A stretch of 64,000 nucleotides of DNA from Adiantum capillus-veneris. Lineage: Eukaryota; Streptophyta; Polypodiopsida; Polypodiales; Pteridaceae. Positions within the stretch are counted from its first letter, which is position 1, and each line of letters begins with the position of its first letter. Below, piece after piece: positions 9,097 through 20,859 of the stretch. Position numbers and translations under genes: made by a program. The DNA is taken from NCBI GenBank assembly GCA_014529385.2, contig CM043960.1, positions 79,271,832 through 79,335,831 on the forward strand. The letters run 5' to 3'. The notes under the pieces are model-generated. The model had not been told where the DNA came from, did not search any database, and was given only the letters and a program-made list of their open reading frames with translations.

Positions 9097-10820
9097 CTTT
9101 AAGCAAGACTTTATTTTGGTTTTCAAGTTTTTTTGTCAAGGGTTTTTTTGGTTCTTACAATGTTTTGCAAACATTTCCCACCAGATGTGCCCAATGTTAA
9201 ATCCTTGATACATCAGTGTTAGTCTATCTACTTTTGTTTGTAACTAAGGATGGAACCTTTGAACCTTAAGGGTGTTTTCACACCAATGGTTGATGTTTAA
9301 AGTGGGTTAGTTTTAGGCGAGCAGTTAAGTTCTTTGGGCTGCTTTGCAATTCGGCAGTTGGTCTTTCTCTTATGCAGTCGTACTGTTCTCGGTACTGTTT
9401 GTAAGCGCTTGTGTGTTGATGAACATTGAGTAATATAGTACCTTTCTCTTCTCTATTCATGGTGTTCTTCAGTTTTCTTGTATGTAGTAGTGTAGTGTAA
9501 TATGCAGCTTTATTGTGTACTTGTATTGAAATACTGTTAGGGTGGTTAGCCCCTAACAACTACTTTGGGGTGCATTGCACCCCTCTAATCTTCCCTATAC
9601 ATAAGTGGAACCTCAGACCATCACTCAAGGAGCTTAATTTCACACAAGGCCACCCAAGGGGAGAGGACATTTGATTTAAAAGTCACTTAAGGGAGCATGC
9701 ACACACGGGCATGCCCCCTTATCTCCTCCAACAAGACGTGGAGTCAAAACGCAAAGAGAGTGGAGATCGAAGCACAAAAATATAGCGGAATTTTCAGGAG
9801 TGCAAACATCCTCATTTGGCAAGCCAACGGCGAGCAAAAGCTCATGTCAAATGCATGCAAAGCATGGTGGTAGTGGAGAAATCTATGCAAGGCATTTTGG
9901 TAAAATTTCAAATAACCCCATGCTTATAAGGTACAGGAAAGGCGTGTGGCATCTTAGGCAAATATATGTTGTTTTTCATTTACGAAGCTACGACAAGTAA
10001 AGGACATTTGACAAAAGGTGTGTATTGAGGAAAGTTTCAAAGTTTTGAAGCATTCCTAGTTTCATAATGGTCTCAATAGCATGCAAGGTGTGATAAATTG
10101 AACCAAGCTAGTACATCAAGGCAAGTCAATGCGAGTACTTCAGAAGATATGTGGTAGCTTTCATTTTGTTTAACACATCATTCAAGCACATACAAAGGAT
10201 CTTCATCCACAGCGGTCACGAATCAAAGGCAGCACTTTGTAAGTTTTCTAGTTGTAGTAAAGTAAGTACAAGCAAGGCTTGTGGCTTATAAGATATATGT
10301 AATTGGCACGGCAGATCAGTACTAACAATTTAAGACGCCAGTTAAAATTTTTGGATTTGCTAGAGCAGGGCTCCCAGGAAAGTTTTCCAAACTCAAAGCA
10401 ATCATGCTCAACTCATCATTGGGTTTTAGGCGCGTGGTCGGGCACCCACCCTCTTACATTCTTTGTTCATAAAGACAATAATGAGAGTGAGATTAATCTC
10501 TCTCACTAATCTCCACCAAAGACAAACCTCTCTGCTTTGCATCCCCTTCCCCTTCCCTCCATCCCTTCTCTTGCACGGATTACCCCAATCCTTCAGTTCT
10601 CAATTTTGGAAGCCTTGCATTTTCTTTTCCACTTGGTAGCACAAAGAGGATATATCAAAATAGATATTGATCAACAAAATCTATGGCCCAATCCACTTAC
10701 AACCGTGTTGCCACTCAATTCAAGTCATGCTTGCCTTAATGTTTTGCAACTACATGGTATGTAGAAATCCACTCTTGTAGCCATGTGATCAAACCATGGT
10801 GCCCCTAGGATTACTTCCTC
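9097..10820. other. No gene seen; possible LTR remnant with two short hairpins
   Basis: No ORF here resembles a known protein. At 9535 the sequence TGTTAGGG… starts two adjacent small inverted repeats: GTTAGGG…CCCTAAC (9536-9557) and GGGGTGCATTGCACCCC (9567-9583). A TG-started, structured segment just after the gypsy 3' ORF could be an LTR edge, but I find no second copy in the window and no polypurine tract before it. Confidence 0.3.
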
Positions 10821-11489
10821 ATGCTTGAGAGGAGAGATAAAGAAGTCCACTTTGGCTCTACTCACAACTTCATATCAATGAAGTTGGCCACCAAGCTAGG
10901 CATTCAAGCTTTTGAGATGGGAGATACCATAACGGCCAACACCTCTCTCAAGGGACAGCAAGCCTCTGTTACTCCTTTGATTGGGAAGTTGAAGCTTCAT
11001 GTCTAAAGCTATGTTGACAAAGAAGACCTTTTCATCTCTCCTCTACAACATGAGCATGTTATCCTAGGGACACCATGGTTCAACCGCATGGCTTCCAACA
11101 TGAAGTTCCCTTGAAGGAGAATCTACTTCACCTACAAGGGAAAGAACATGTATATAGATGCTAGTGAGTTTGGTCGTACTATGCCACTTGTAAATCCTCC
11201 TGCTTTTGATAAATCAATGAAGAATTTTGTTTCTGCGTACGTGATTTTTGTCAAAAAGTCCCTAAACGATCCTAATGTTTTATCAAATGTAAATGGTAGG
11301 AATCAAGAAGAGTTAGACTTCTCTGATTTTCTAAAAGTATTCCAAGATGTGTTCATCAATGATATCCCTATGGACTTACCTCCAAAACGAGGGGATAATG
11401 ACCATCAAATTGAGCTCCTACCAGGAAGCTCACTACCTAACAAGCCTCCTCCTTCTTTAATTGATTTGTGTTTCTTTAATTTAATTTGA
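10821..11489 (+). pseudogene. Ty3/gypsy protease and linker, broken
   Basis: HFGSTHNFISMKLATKLG matches the active-site region of gypsy aspartic proteases (usual form D-S-G-x-T-H-N-F). The catalytic Asp and the following Ser are replaced by His-Phe, so the protease would be inactive. After a stop, ILGTPWFNRMASNMKF is the usual LG-x-x-W flap. The linker ELDFSDFLKVFQDVF and DHQIELLPGSSLPNKPP lead to reverse transcriptase. No gag is found upstream, so the element is truncated on its left. Confidence 0.75.
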
Positions 11490-11575
11490 TTTAAAGGGGG
11501 TCACATACTTGCAGACTCATCCTTTGCTTCTCAAGTCTTTCTTATCGAGTTTCCAAAGCTCAACAAGAGGAGATC

Positions 11576-12790
11576 ATGAGGCAAGTACAAGAATTGGTAG
11601 ACAAAGGGATGATGAGTCCTAGATCCCCTCCCTTTTTCTCTCCAGTCCTTTTAGTGCAAAAGAAAGATGGTACATATTGTATGTATGTGGACTATCAAGC
11701 ACTAAACCATATCACTATCAAAAACATATTTCCCGTGCCTCGGATAGAAGATCTATTTGATAAGCTAGAATGCTCTACCTACTTCAGTAGGATTGATCTC
11801 AAAAGTGGCTATCATCAAATAAGGATAGTGGATAAAGATATCCTAAAGACCGCGTTCCATACAACGTTTGGTCTTTATGAATATCTAGTCATGTCTTTTG
11901 GCTTGACCAATGTACAATTGTCTAATGGAAAAAATTTGTAGACCCTATTGCAAATTCACTAGAGTGTTCTTTGATGATATTATCATCTATTCCAAGTCCT
12001 TGGAGGAGCACAAGAAATATCCCTAAGTGATTTTTCAAGCATTGAGGGAGAACGAGCTTTTTCTCAACCAAAAGAAAAGCGAATTTTTCCTTCAAGAGAT
12101 TCGATACTTAGGTCATATTATCTCTCAAGATGGTATCCGCATGGATCCATCAAAGTTAGAGGTAATAAAAGCATGGCCTAATCCAACGAATCTACATGAG
12201 CTAAGAATCTTTATTGGTATATGTGCATACTCTAGACGCTTCATAACAAAATTCTCTCAAATAGCAGGACCATTACATGACTTAACAAAGAAGAACGTTA
12301 AGTATTCATGGACTGCTAAGGAGCAAAATGATTTTGACAAGCTCAAAGAGAAGCTTACCTCTCAACTAGTCCTCATGCTTCCGGATCTCTCAAAGCCATT
12401 TGAGGTCCAATGTGATGCTTGTGGTGATTGCCTTGGAGCAGTCTTGCTTCAAGAAGGGAATACCATAGCATATGAGAGTCGAAGGCTCAATACGGATGAA
12501 CGGGTCTTAGGCATTTATGAGAAAGATCTTTTAGTTATTCTACATGCCCTATACACATGAAAGCACTATCTATTGGGGACTCCATTTATTTTACAAACAT
12601 ACCACCAAAGTCTCAAGTACTTCGTAATGCAAACAAAGCTTCCAACAAACAAATGAGGTGGGAAAATTTCCTTTTGCAATACTATTTTCATATTGCTCAC
12701 ATTGTTAGTAAGCACAATCAAGTGGTGGCTGATGCACTTTCACGACGACCAAAAGTTGATGTGGTGTCTATAGCAACTCGCAATTGATCT
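11576..12790 (+). pseudogene. Ty3/gypsy reverse transcriptase and RNase H, broken
   Basis: Reverse transcriptase motifs are clear: [45 protein letters not shown], and after a short deletion and frameshift near 11920, VFFDDIIIYSKS, whose DD pair is the polymerase site. The connection and RNase H follow (YLGHIISQDGIRMDP, FEVQCDACGDCLGAVLLQEG, where DACGD replaces the usual DAS), then QVVADALSRRP. Stops at 11940, 12024 and 12558 break the frame. Confidence 0.85.
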
Positions 12791-12797
12791 ATCTTCT

Positions 12798-13532
12798 ATG
12801 ATAGATGAGTATGCTACTGACCCTGACTTTAAAGAGATAATTTCAGCCCTTGCTTCGGGGAAGAAAGAGGAACCATTCACCTTGCAGGATGGTTATCTTC
12901 TCCATGGAAATAGGCTATGTGGTACCCACTCCCTTCATGAGAAATTCATGTATGAATCCCATGCTCCTCTCTATGCAGGACATAGAGGTATTCAACCTAC
13001 TCTTTAAGGAGTAGAGACGTACTTCTATTGGACTACCATGAAAGTGGACATACAAGAGTATGTTTAAAAATGTGTAGTATGCCAAAAGACTAAGTATGAT
13101 AGAGGGAAGAAATCTGGATTACTCTAGCCATTTCCAATCCATAATTCACCATGGGAGAGTATATCCATTGATTTTATCTTTGGATTATCCAAGCCTATCC
13201 ATGGGAATATGGTAATACGGACAATAGTCGACGTGTTTAGAAAGCAAGCACATTTTATTCCTGTCAAAAAGACTATTAAGGCACACCAAATGGCAACTCT
13301 CTTCATATCTCATATTGTCAAACACCATGGATTGCCAACATCCATCGTGTCAAATAGAGATCCTAGAATGACGAGTAATTTTTGGAAAGGTCTCTTTGAA
13401 AATCTAGGTACAAGATTGAGTTTCTCTTCGGCCTATCACCCACAAACAGATGGCCAAAGTGAGATAGCCAATCTTATGATACTTTATCTACTAAAGATTT
13501 ATGTTACAAAAGTAGATCAATTCTCACACTGA
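12798..13532 (+). pseudogene. Ty3/gypsy integrase, truncated and inactive
   Basis: The zinc region is partly kept (HAPLYAGHRG, CVVCQKTK). The core has WESISIDFIFGL with the first Asp, VSNRDPRMTSNFW where the second catalytic Asp is Asn, and HPQTDGQSEIAN with the Glu kept. The frame stops at 13007, 13066 and 13126 before the last open segment, and coding ends at 13532 before any C-terminal or chromodomain. No flanking LTR can be assigned. Confidence 0.85.
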
Positions 13533-13548
13533 CATACATGTATATTGC

Positions 13549-14640
13549 AATCCATGTCCCCCTATCACAGATTGAGACCAAAATTGTACCATAGCTAGAG
13601 CTAGTCATAAGGAGCCTAGTGGAAGTTTGCAAAATTGAACTTGGAATTTATTTGAGGATTGTGTAAGCTAAAATGTAAAATATATTTTGTGACAAAAGTG
13701 CGACTATTCTGGTCGATTCAAAAAATTTTGACTAATAGAGTGGTTGTAAACTCATAGCCATTGAGTGTTTGTTGCATAGATTACATAGGCAAGAGCATTA
13801 CAGCTTCAAGTGATTGCCAGTCAAGATTTGGAAGCAACCAAAGAGATAACATGTCAGGGTTCTACAAGAGTATTTTTTCTTGATGATTTGAGATTAGGTA
13901 GATTGTACTAGATTAGAAACCGTACTGTAGGCGATGAGGTTAGTAATATTTCCATAGAAGAGAGTGTGAATCAGGGACCATTCCCTCCCTTAGGTAGATT
14001 GTACTAGATTAGAAACCGTACTGTAGGCGATGAGGTTAGTAATATTTCCATAGAAGAGAGTGTGAATCAGGGACCATTCCCTCCCTTAGAGCTGATCACA
14101 AGGGAAAGTCTATCCGATATCTCTTCAAGAAAATCCTACACCTACATGGTTGAGAAATACAAAAGTGTGAGTTATAAAGAAGGAACATAGATGGGAGTAA
14201 GACAATCGCAACGTGAACCAACCATGATATTTTTGCACTTGAAATACTAGTTCAAAAATGACAAAAAATTTCAAAGATGGTATAGATCGCTACTGCTTAA
14301 AGTTAGAAGAGAGACCAAGTGAATTCAAGGACCTAAAGCCTGCGGACTAGATTGGTGATTGATACTTCAATGATGAGGGTATAATGTATCTAATTGTGCA
14401 AAATTGCTATATTGTGGGCAGGTGGGAAACGATAGGCACAAAAGACAAAGTTGACATGTAGAGCCTGAGGATAAGTTACCTAAGTTAGACATTCCAAATG
14501 CAAAACTAAGGCGAGCAAATGAAACAACATGAGTCAACATGGACAGGACTCATGTGGTTGTACAAGTGCATAACAAGGAGAAAATTCTCTATGCAATGAG
14601 CCCTACGTTGGCAAAATCGGTTGTATGTTTTTACATACAT
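13549..14640 (+). repeat. Dispersed repeat R1, direct copy
   Basis: About 1.1 kb that is clearly similar, in opposite orientation, to 29210-30240. It shares the segments around 13560-13640, 13740-13960 and 14280-14600. It carries a decayed reading frame (LEERPSEFKDL, YFNDEGIMYL, TKDKVDM) that matches the better preserved ORF of the other copy at 29366-29686. The family is unknown to me; no reverse transcriptase or transposase motif is seen. Confidence 0.7.
13894..14085. repeat. Exact 2 x 96-bp tandem duplication
   Basis: The 96-bp unit starting TTAGGTAGATTGTACTAGAT is present twice in direct tandem (13894-13989 and 13990-14085) with no difference that I can see. The inverted R1 copy at 29.8 kb has the segment once, so the duplication arose in this copy. 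Perfect identity means it is recent or an assembly artefact. Confidence 0.9.
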
Positions 14641-14658
14641 CAAAGGCAGAGATACATA

Positions 14659-14897
14659 TGTCATGCGTTTTCATTTTGAGATTCTTGTGTAGTATTTTCT
14701 TGTATGTGACTCAAGAGCTCTTGTGTTTGTTTTGTTGCTTGGGAAAACATTATAAGAGGGTTGTACGGTGAGAGGGTTCCCATAACCCTAAGATAATGTG
14801 TAGATTGCAACATCATCAAACTTAATTGTGTCTCTTGACTCTCCTCCAAGCTGTTTATACATTCGTGTCAATCATTTAAATTGAAGTTTAATTCTTG

Positions 14898-14957
<60 letters not shown>

Positions 14958-15203
14958 GGTGTTTGGTGTGTGTATTTGTAGCATTGATATTAGTGTTAGT
15001 GTACCCTTTGTTCTTGCTTGTATTGCTCAGGGATTCTCCTCTTTGGCATCCTAGTTCGCTCTCTAACTATGTGGTGCCCCTTCACTTGTTGTTGGTTGTG
15101 GGTTTGTTGTGGTTTCTCTTGTTTGTGGTTGCCCCAGCCCCAATTAAGCACCACGGGAGCCTTGAGAGGTGTTTAGAGGTTACCTCTTTTGTTACCCGCC
15201 TCA
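14659..15203 (+). repeat. Gypsy 5' LTR (family shared with 46227-46748)
   Basis: About 545 bp, ending CGCCTCA, followed after four bases by a primer-site-like sequence. The same sequence occurs inverted at 46227-46748, which sets the approximate limits. It contains a long (CT)n tract (14904-14956) that is only about 17 bp in the other copy. Upstream ORF-like words are accidental. The left edge is the least certain point. Confidence 0.7.
14904..14956. repeat. (TC)n microsatellite inside LTR
   Basis: Uninterrupted TC dinucleotides for 53 bp. The homologous place in the inverted LTR copy (about 46485-46501) has only about 17 bp of GA, so the tract expanded or shrank after the copies separated. 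Confidence 0.95.
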
Positions 15204-15207
15204 ATTT

Positions 15208-15225
15208 TGGTGCCCCCACTGAGGA
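15208..15225 (+). other. Candidate primer-binding site (tRNA-Arg-like)
   Basis: TGGTGCCCCCACTGAGGA lies four bases after the LTR end. It agrees at 14 of 18 positions with the tRNA-Arg-type site TGGCGACTCCACTGGGGA known from Ogre-like elements. The identification is tentative. Confidence 0.4.
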
Positions 15226-15828
15226 GGGCTTGTGTATGGTTTTGTATAGATTCAATTTTAAAATAGTCAAGTAGTTTGTATGAATCAGGAAAGTTTGTAT
15301 GATCCTTTCATTCCCATTGCAAGGCAAAAGATACATATAATTGTTAGTACTAAGTTGCAATTCCAATGTGTAATTCATAGGATTTTAGGTCCTGTTAGAT
15401 TGGTCGAGATAAACGCTTCGGTAAATCCTTTTATTTTGCCTCTCATTAGGTACGAAATTAGCTTAGACGTCTATATTTTTGTGTTATTTTAAGCATTAGG
15501 ACATGCATAGGCCATGGATAATGTCCTAGGAATAGAGGTTTTTCCCTTTCATTTCACTCCACACATCAGAATAAACGTTGCAATTAGTAGAAAGATCCAT
15601 TTTCAACAACATATGGTGTTCATGTTTGGTGCCCAAAGAGTATGAGAAATTCTCATGTCACCAAACCTTGGCATCCTGTCTCTTGTTGACTACCATAGAT
15701 CATTTGATGTGCATATTTTTATTTTGTTGTAAAATAGATTGCAATTTAAAAAACATAATTGTTAAATCTTTTTAAGAAAGAAAAACAAAAACATGTTGTC
15801 ACTTTGAAATTGATTCAATGGAGGCCCA
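15226..15828 (+). other. Leader between LTR/PBS and gag; no gene seen
   Basis: AT-rich sequence with no recognisable domain. It lies between the primer site and the gag region on the same strand, so it is most simply the untranslated leader of this gypsy element. Confidence 0.5.
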
Positions 15829-16908
15829 AAGCCAAATGTGAGGATATCCTCTCTTTTCTGGAGAGCTTGGTGAGGATGTCGAGCTATTTCTAGCTAATTT
15901 CAAAATGTCATGTCGCATAAAGAGAGTGATAGGAGATATTGAATGCTTAGAAATGTTTGAAGTGGTCCTTAGAAAAGATGCTAGCACTTGGTTTGATTCT
16001 CTATCTCGGGATGTTAAGGAAAACTATAAGGATGTTGTTAATCATTTCAAGAGATACTTCTTTGACCCCCAAAACACTCAAAAGCTATGGAAAGACATTG
16101 TTTCTCACAGACAAAAAGACTTAGATGACTACTACATGTATAAACAAGAGTTTCTACGTCTTTGCGCTATATGGGTAAGAAATGTTGCTAACCTTGGTGA
16201 TGGTGTAGAGTTCCTAAATAAGGAAAGGTTCATAGCCGGTCTCTTTCCCACACTCAAAACAAAAGCCGAGGCGGGTGCACCTGCTACCTTTGATGCAGCT
16301 GAAACTAGGACTCTTAAGAAGTATAGAAAACTCAAGTGTCTAAGAGGAGAGGTTCAAATAGAGGGTCCTAGACCCAAGGGAAAATTGCAGGCATCAATAT
16401 CTAGAGAGATTCTTGAGGTAACAGCTGAGGCAATTGAGAAGTTAAATGAATCCTTAAGCAACTTGTCGATTCACCTTGCACAAGTTGTAGGTCCCAAGGG
16501 ACAAACAAAGCAGAAGAGTGAGAGCCATGACCTAGGTGACTTTTGCAATGTTGGAATTGTAGAGAGTCTGGACATGGGATGTATAATTGTCCTTGGCCCC
16601 GTGGGGAGCCAAAGAGACCTAACTTGAATTACCCAGTGATAAATGCAGGTGAAGGAATTGGTCAACAACTAAGGATTCTACAAAGGCCAAATGGAATAAG
16701 ACCACCTCCACAAGGGGTAGAAGGAGTTCCACCTTTGCTAGATCCAAATGTGCATGTGGTGGTAGAGGTTACTAATTCAAATGAGGTTGACATGGAAGCA
16801 AATGGTATTAAGTGTGGCGGTGTAAAAGGTAAGGAAAAAGAAAGAGTCACGTCACAAAGTGGCCATGGACGAGAAAAGAAGGCGAAGGAGACCAAGAAAG
16901 CCTGTTAA
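15829..16908 (+). pseudogene. Ty3/gypsy gag with zinc knuckle, frameshifted
   Basis: The gag nucleocapsid protein packages element RNA. The reading frame is already gag-like before the first ATG at 15905 (PLFSGELGEDVELFLANFK), so the true start is upstream. The retrotransposon-gag core is seen in ASTWFDSLSRDVKENYKDVV, DLDDYYMYKQEFLRLC and RFIAGLFPTLKTKAEAG. Near 16540 the frame shifts, and the zinc knuckle CWNCRESGHGMYNC (CX2CX4HX4C) is read in the next frame, followed by a Pro-rich and then Lys/Glu-rich tail to 16908. No protease or polymerase follows. The element is cut off where LTR-like sequence of another family begins at about 16916. Confidence 0.8.
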
Positions 16909-16915
16909 ACTGAGT

Positions 16916-17692
16916 AATTTATTAGAAGCCATTGTAATCTTTCTAATGTGTTACGTGCTCAATGGGAGCTCCAAGCTATAAAGAATAGGTCAATACTTTG
17001 CCTACGTTGCAAATTTAGTAAGTGGTGGAGCCCGAAAGGCCTTGGGTGCTCGGACATTGCATATTTTTACCCTATGTACATAAGGCAGTGTGTAAAGAAA
17101 ATTGGGGTTCTCAAGCTCATTTATTGAGAGCACTCTTTGGTGAGAGCTCTTGAAGTGTGTGGCTATGGAGTCCTTGAGCTTCTCTTTGCTCATGAGACTT
17201 GATTAACACTAATCAATGATTCGTTCTCTTCCACTATGCCTCTCTCATGCTTCTTATGATTGCCTATGATGCTTAGATTAACTAGATCTTAACTAATTAG
17301 TGGTTAATCCCTATTTAATCTTGTGTGATTACCCTCTTTTGCTTGTATGTGCATGTAGGTTTGATTGGAGTGTGGTGCTCGATAGATCTATGTGTGTGTG
17401 CTTGCGATTAGTGTGTTGCATGATAGGATTAGTGTTGTGTGAGTTTTGCAATCAGTAGTGTGTGTGATTGGGTTGATTAGAGGTGAAGAGAAGTGGATGT
17501 GGAGATTGCCCTTAATTGCAGCTTAGCTCCTCCATAGGCCAAGAAGCTCACTTTGTAGAGTTAACCATTTGTGTTGCCATGATTAGCTCACTAACCGTGT
17601 GAGTGTTTCCATGCCCTAGCTGGGTAGTTCATCCCTCCGGATTGATAATTTTGTTGGTCATTGGAGCTATTGCAACGATGGGACCCCCAACA
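16916..17692 (+). repeat. LTR of a tRNA-Asp-primed (Athila/Tat-like) element, left end missing
   Basis: The right end is placed at 17692 (…CCCCCAACA) because a primer site follows. The first 85 bp (ATTTATTAGAAGCCATTGTA… to about 17000) match the minus-strand LTR piece at 53070-53294, which has another 130 bp before this point. This copy therefore lacks the LTR start, where it abuts the gag ORF of the previous element. The unit contains no gene. Confidence 0.6.
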
Positions 17693-17694
17693 TT

Positions 17695-17712
17695 TGACAC
17701 CGTTGTCGAGGA
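17695..17712 (+). other. Primer-binding site, tRNA-Asp type, decayed
   Basis: TGACACCGTTGTCGAGGA matches the tRNA-Asp complement TGGCGCCGTTGCCGGGGA at 14 of 18 positions. All four differences are G-to-A or C-to-T transitions. It lies two bases after the LTR end, the normal place, and this primer is typical of the Athila/Tat side of gypsy. Confidence 0.75.
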
Positions 17713-19484
17713 CGATGGCCTACGCTAGTGTAATTGTGGCATAATCGAATGCATTCCCTCACTAATTTCACTTGTGTGTTTATCTTTTTGTGGATTTTGG
17801 ATGTGTGTGCATGAAGCAATGTGTTCATAATTCCCTAATGTGTCACTGTATTTTACTAATTGTGTGTTTACACACTCTAATTTCACACTAACCCCTTGCT
17901 AATTTCACTAATTTTGCTAACTTACTAATTTTCTATGAAGGATTGGAGCATTCGACCATTCAATTGATCTTCAATGGAAAGGTAATTAAGGTGGTATTCT
18001 CAACTTCCCTAGAATCTAAGGATGTGTAGAATTGTGTAGAGATCCCACCATGATGCAATGCTATGTTGATGCAATGCTATGTTAATGCTATGTTGGGTTG
18101 AAAATTTTTCGATTATTCATTTTCATGCCGTCGTAATTCTGAAATTTTTAAGATTTGGTGACACCTGAATTTGACAAGTTTCAATTGCTAATTGGTGATT
18201 GTGGATTGCTAATTGGGTGCCTAATTGAGTTAATTGCATGCTTGGATGGTCAATTGCAAGTGTGTGTGCACTAAAATCAAGTATGCGTGCAATCTAATTG
18301 AGTGTGTGTATGCCTAATTTTAGGTGTGTGCACTATTTTGCCCATGTTTGTGCACCTAAAAATCAATGTGTGCTTAATGATTTTTCAATTGTGATGATTG
18401 ATTTTTGTTGTGATCATGCCCAACTAATGATGTGTGAAGTCACATTGCAAATTTGACAAGTTTAACCCTTTTGTGTGCGCACCTAAAGATTGGTAAAAAC
18501 TGCCAATTTTATTAGTGTGTGTGTCTAAAAAAGTGTTTGATTTGCATGATTGATTCATATTTTGATTGCATAATTGATATGTGTGATGGTTATTTGTTGA
18601 GTTTTTGTGCTCAAAACAGGGATTTACACACTCGAATTGCGTCGAATTTGACCTAAATTTGTCGATAATTTTGCTGGTTTAATTGCCTAGTCTTGATTTT
18701 ATTGATGAAATTGTTTGGAAATTGAATTGATGTTATTTGCAATTTTATTTGGCTTCACTATTCCCCTATATGTAAAGAATTTTTAGAAATTTTTGAGTAT
18801 TTTTTTGATAATTTTTATGAATTTTTGACAATTTTTTGTTATTTTTTGTATTATTTTTTAAATTCCATACAAATTTGATATTTTGCAATCTTTACGAGCT
18901 ATTTTGTGTTGTGTATTTACGGCATCATTTTGTTCGCATTCGTGCCCTCCGTGGTCGAGTTTTAAGCATTTCGCTATTTTCGGGGAACAAGTTGACGATT
19001 GTGTCGCAAATTGTATTTTCGATAAAATCTGCTATTTTTGGTGTACTTTTGGGTGTCAAAAATGTTTGGTTGTGAATGTCAATGATTTTCTAAGATTCTT
19101 AGAATTTTTCGTAAATTTTTGGACTTTTTTGGCAAATTTGGGGATTTTCTGGCGATTTTTTGGAGTTTCGGCCTATTTTTGGCATTTTTGGAAATTTGAA
19201 AATAAAAAGAAAAACATTAATAAAAATCCGGTTCGAGCTTTGACGCCCGTGCCTTACGGCGCATAAACTTATGTGTCGGATAGATCTTTACGATCTCTTG
19301 GGATAGTTTCCTACAATTGTCTTTGTCTCTCTCTTAAACAAAGAATCGTTAAATTGAAAAACTTGTTTCTACCGGGTGGATGTTGATCGTTGCCACGTCG
19401 CTCCGGTTGACGCTCTACTTGGTGTCGTCGCCTCATCGTTGATGCAATGGCGCCACTCCCCTGCAATGCAACATAGGCAACTTA
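17713..19484 (+). other. Long T-rich leader, no gene seen
   Basis: About 1.8 kb with no recognisable coding sequence. 18050-18105 has small imperfect repeats of ATGCAATGCTATGTT. 18600-19200 is very T-rich with many TTTTTxAATTTTT words. A long non-coding leader after a tRNA-Asp primer site is usual for Athila/Tat-type elements, but no gag follows: the sequence passes into a microsatellite cluster. Confidence 0.45.
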
Positions 19485-19565
19485 CTCTCTCTCTCTCTCT
19501 CTCTCTCAACGACATTGCATCCCACAAAGAAGCCTGCACACATACACACATGCTTGCACACACAC

Positions 19566-19612
<47 letters not shown>

Positions 19613-20064
19613 TGCCTTGCATGCACCTCTCTCCTCATGCGCATTGATATACCACATAGAGAGAGTGAAAAACATCGTTCGGAAAAAACCTAGGTTTAGT
19701 GTGCGAGAAAACATACTATGTAATGTAGTGTGTAAAAAACCAAATCGAGCACTCGGCATGAGAGTTAACTCTAAATTTTAAAATTGAAAGTAATCAAAAT
19801 CTTTGTTTAAAAAATCAAGCAATGGGCATGAGATTTAACTCTAAATTTTAAATTTGAAGATCATTTGGTTGAAAATAATACGACGGAGACTGAGATTTAA
19901 CTCTAAATTTAAGTTTGAATGAATTTGAAGGTGGTTTGATTTGTTTGAAGGCATGCAATGCGACGGCGACTGCAACTAGAAATCTCTCAAGAGGAACGGT
20001 GGTAGCAACGCAAGACACAAGCAGCGGGTGCAAGGTTGACGCCATTGTTGGAGGGTACTGAGGT

Positions 20065-20119
<55 letters not shown>

Positions 20120-20146
20120 CCCAGCTACTCGCATGCAATATGCACG

Positions 20147-20192
<46 letters not shown>

Positions 20193-20300
20193 TGATAACA
20201 TTCGACGTGCAGGGAGCGCTCGTAGTGGATAGTGGTGAGGCAGCCAGCGGCAACGACAATGGCGACGGTGTTGAAGCTACTGGAGATGAGGCAAGGAGCT

Positions 20301-20337
<37 letters not shown>

Positions 20338-20538
20338 GAGTAGCATCTTGCGCTCTGACGTGGGTGCAGTAAACGGACCCAAGAGAGAGACCAAAAGTAG
20401 CCTTTGCAATGGTACCATAGAGCCCTCTTGCGCTCCTGCAGGGTGCCTTGAGCACAACTTGACTACCTCTCAAGCACACAAAACACAAACATGTATTACC
20501 TGTGCAAAAGGTCGTTGCAGAGCCCTGAGTGGATGGCA

Positions 20539-20602
<64 letters not shown>
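19485..20602. repeat. Cluster of six long dinucleotide microsatellites
   Basis: Tracts are (CT) 19485-19507, (CT) 19569-19609, (GA) 20070-20117, (CA) 20149-20190, (GA) 20303-20335 and (CT) 20543-20602, with a shorter CT run near 20640. CT tracts lie at both ends and GA tracts in the middle, so inverted pairing between them is possible. Open frames here only read Ser-Leu or Arg-Glu repeats and are not genes. Confidence 0.95.
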
Positions 20603-20604
<2 letters not shown>

Positions 20605-20859
20605 ACTATAGGAGTCCTCTGCTGCAGGAATTCTCTCCCCCTCTCTCTCTCTCTCGCCTACTCGCTAACTAGCACACAGTACTACCAATCACTAGTATGT
20701 TTTACTAGGGTCAAGCATCTTTATTGCTAATAATTGTCAGTAGCATACTCTCTAGGCTAGTTAGCATATAAAGGTCTTATCTTCTTTGAAATAATCTGTT
20801 TTTCTTGCCATGTAAGAAGTTTTTAGTGTTTTGGGTGATCTCAGAGGTTTTAATAAAAG

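Noticed and set aside
13894-14085. Direct repeats considered as a CRISPR-like array
   Set aside because: Two adjacent units without spacers in a plant nuclear context; the other tandem repeats in the window also lack spacers.
14963-15274. 103-residue hydrophobic open frame
   Set aside because: It lies within the LTR defined by the inverted copy at 46.2-46.7 kb and is not conserved as a frame there.
19369-20611. Open frames of 90-190 residues rich in Ser-Leu, Arg-Glu or Cys-Val repeats
   Set aside because: They are produced by reading (CT)n, (GA)n and (TG)n tracts, which have no stops; the flanks show no coding signal. The same holds for 30681-30983, 43343-43549, 58435-58880, 59045-60049 and 61050-61374.
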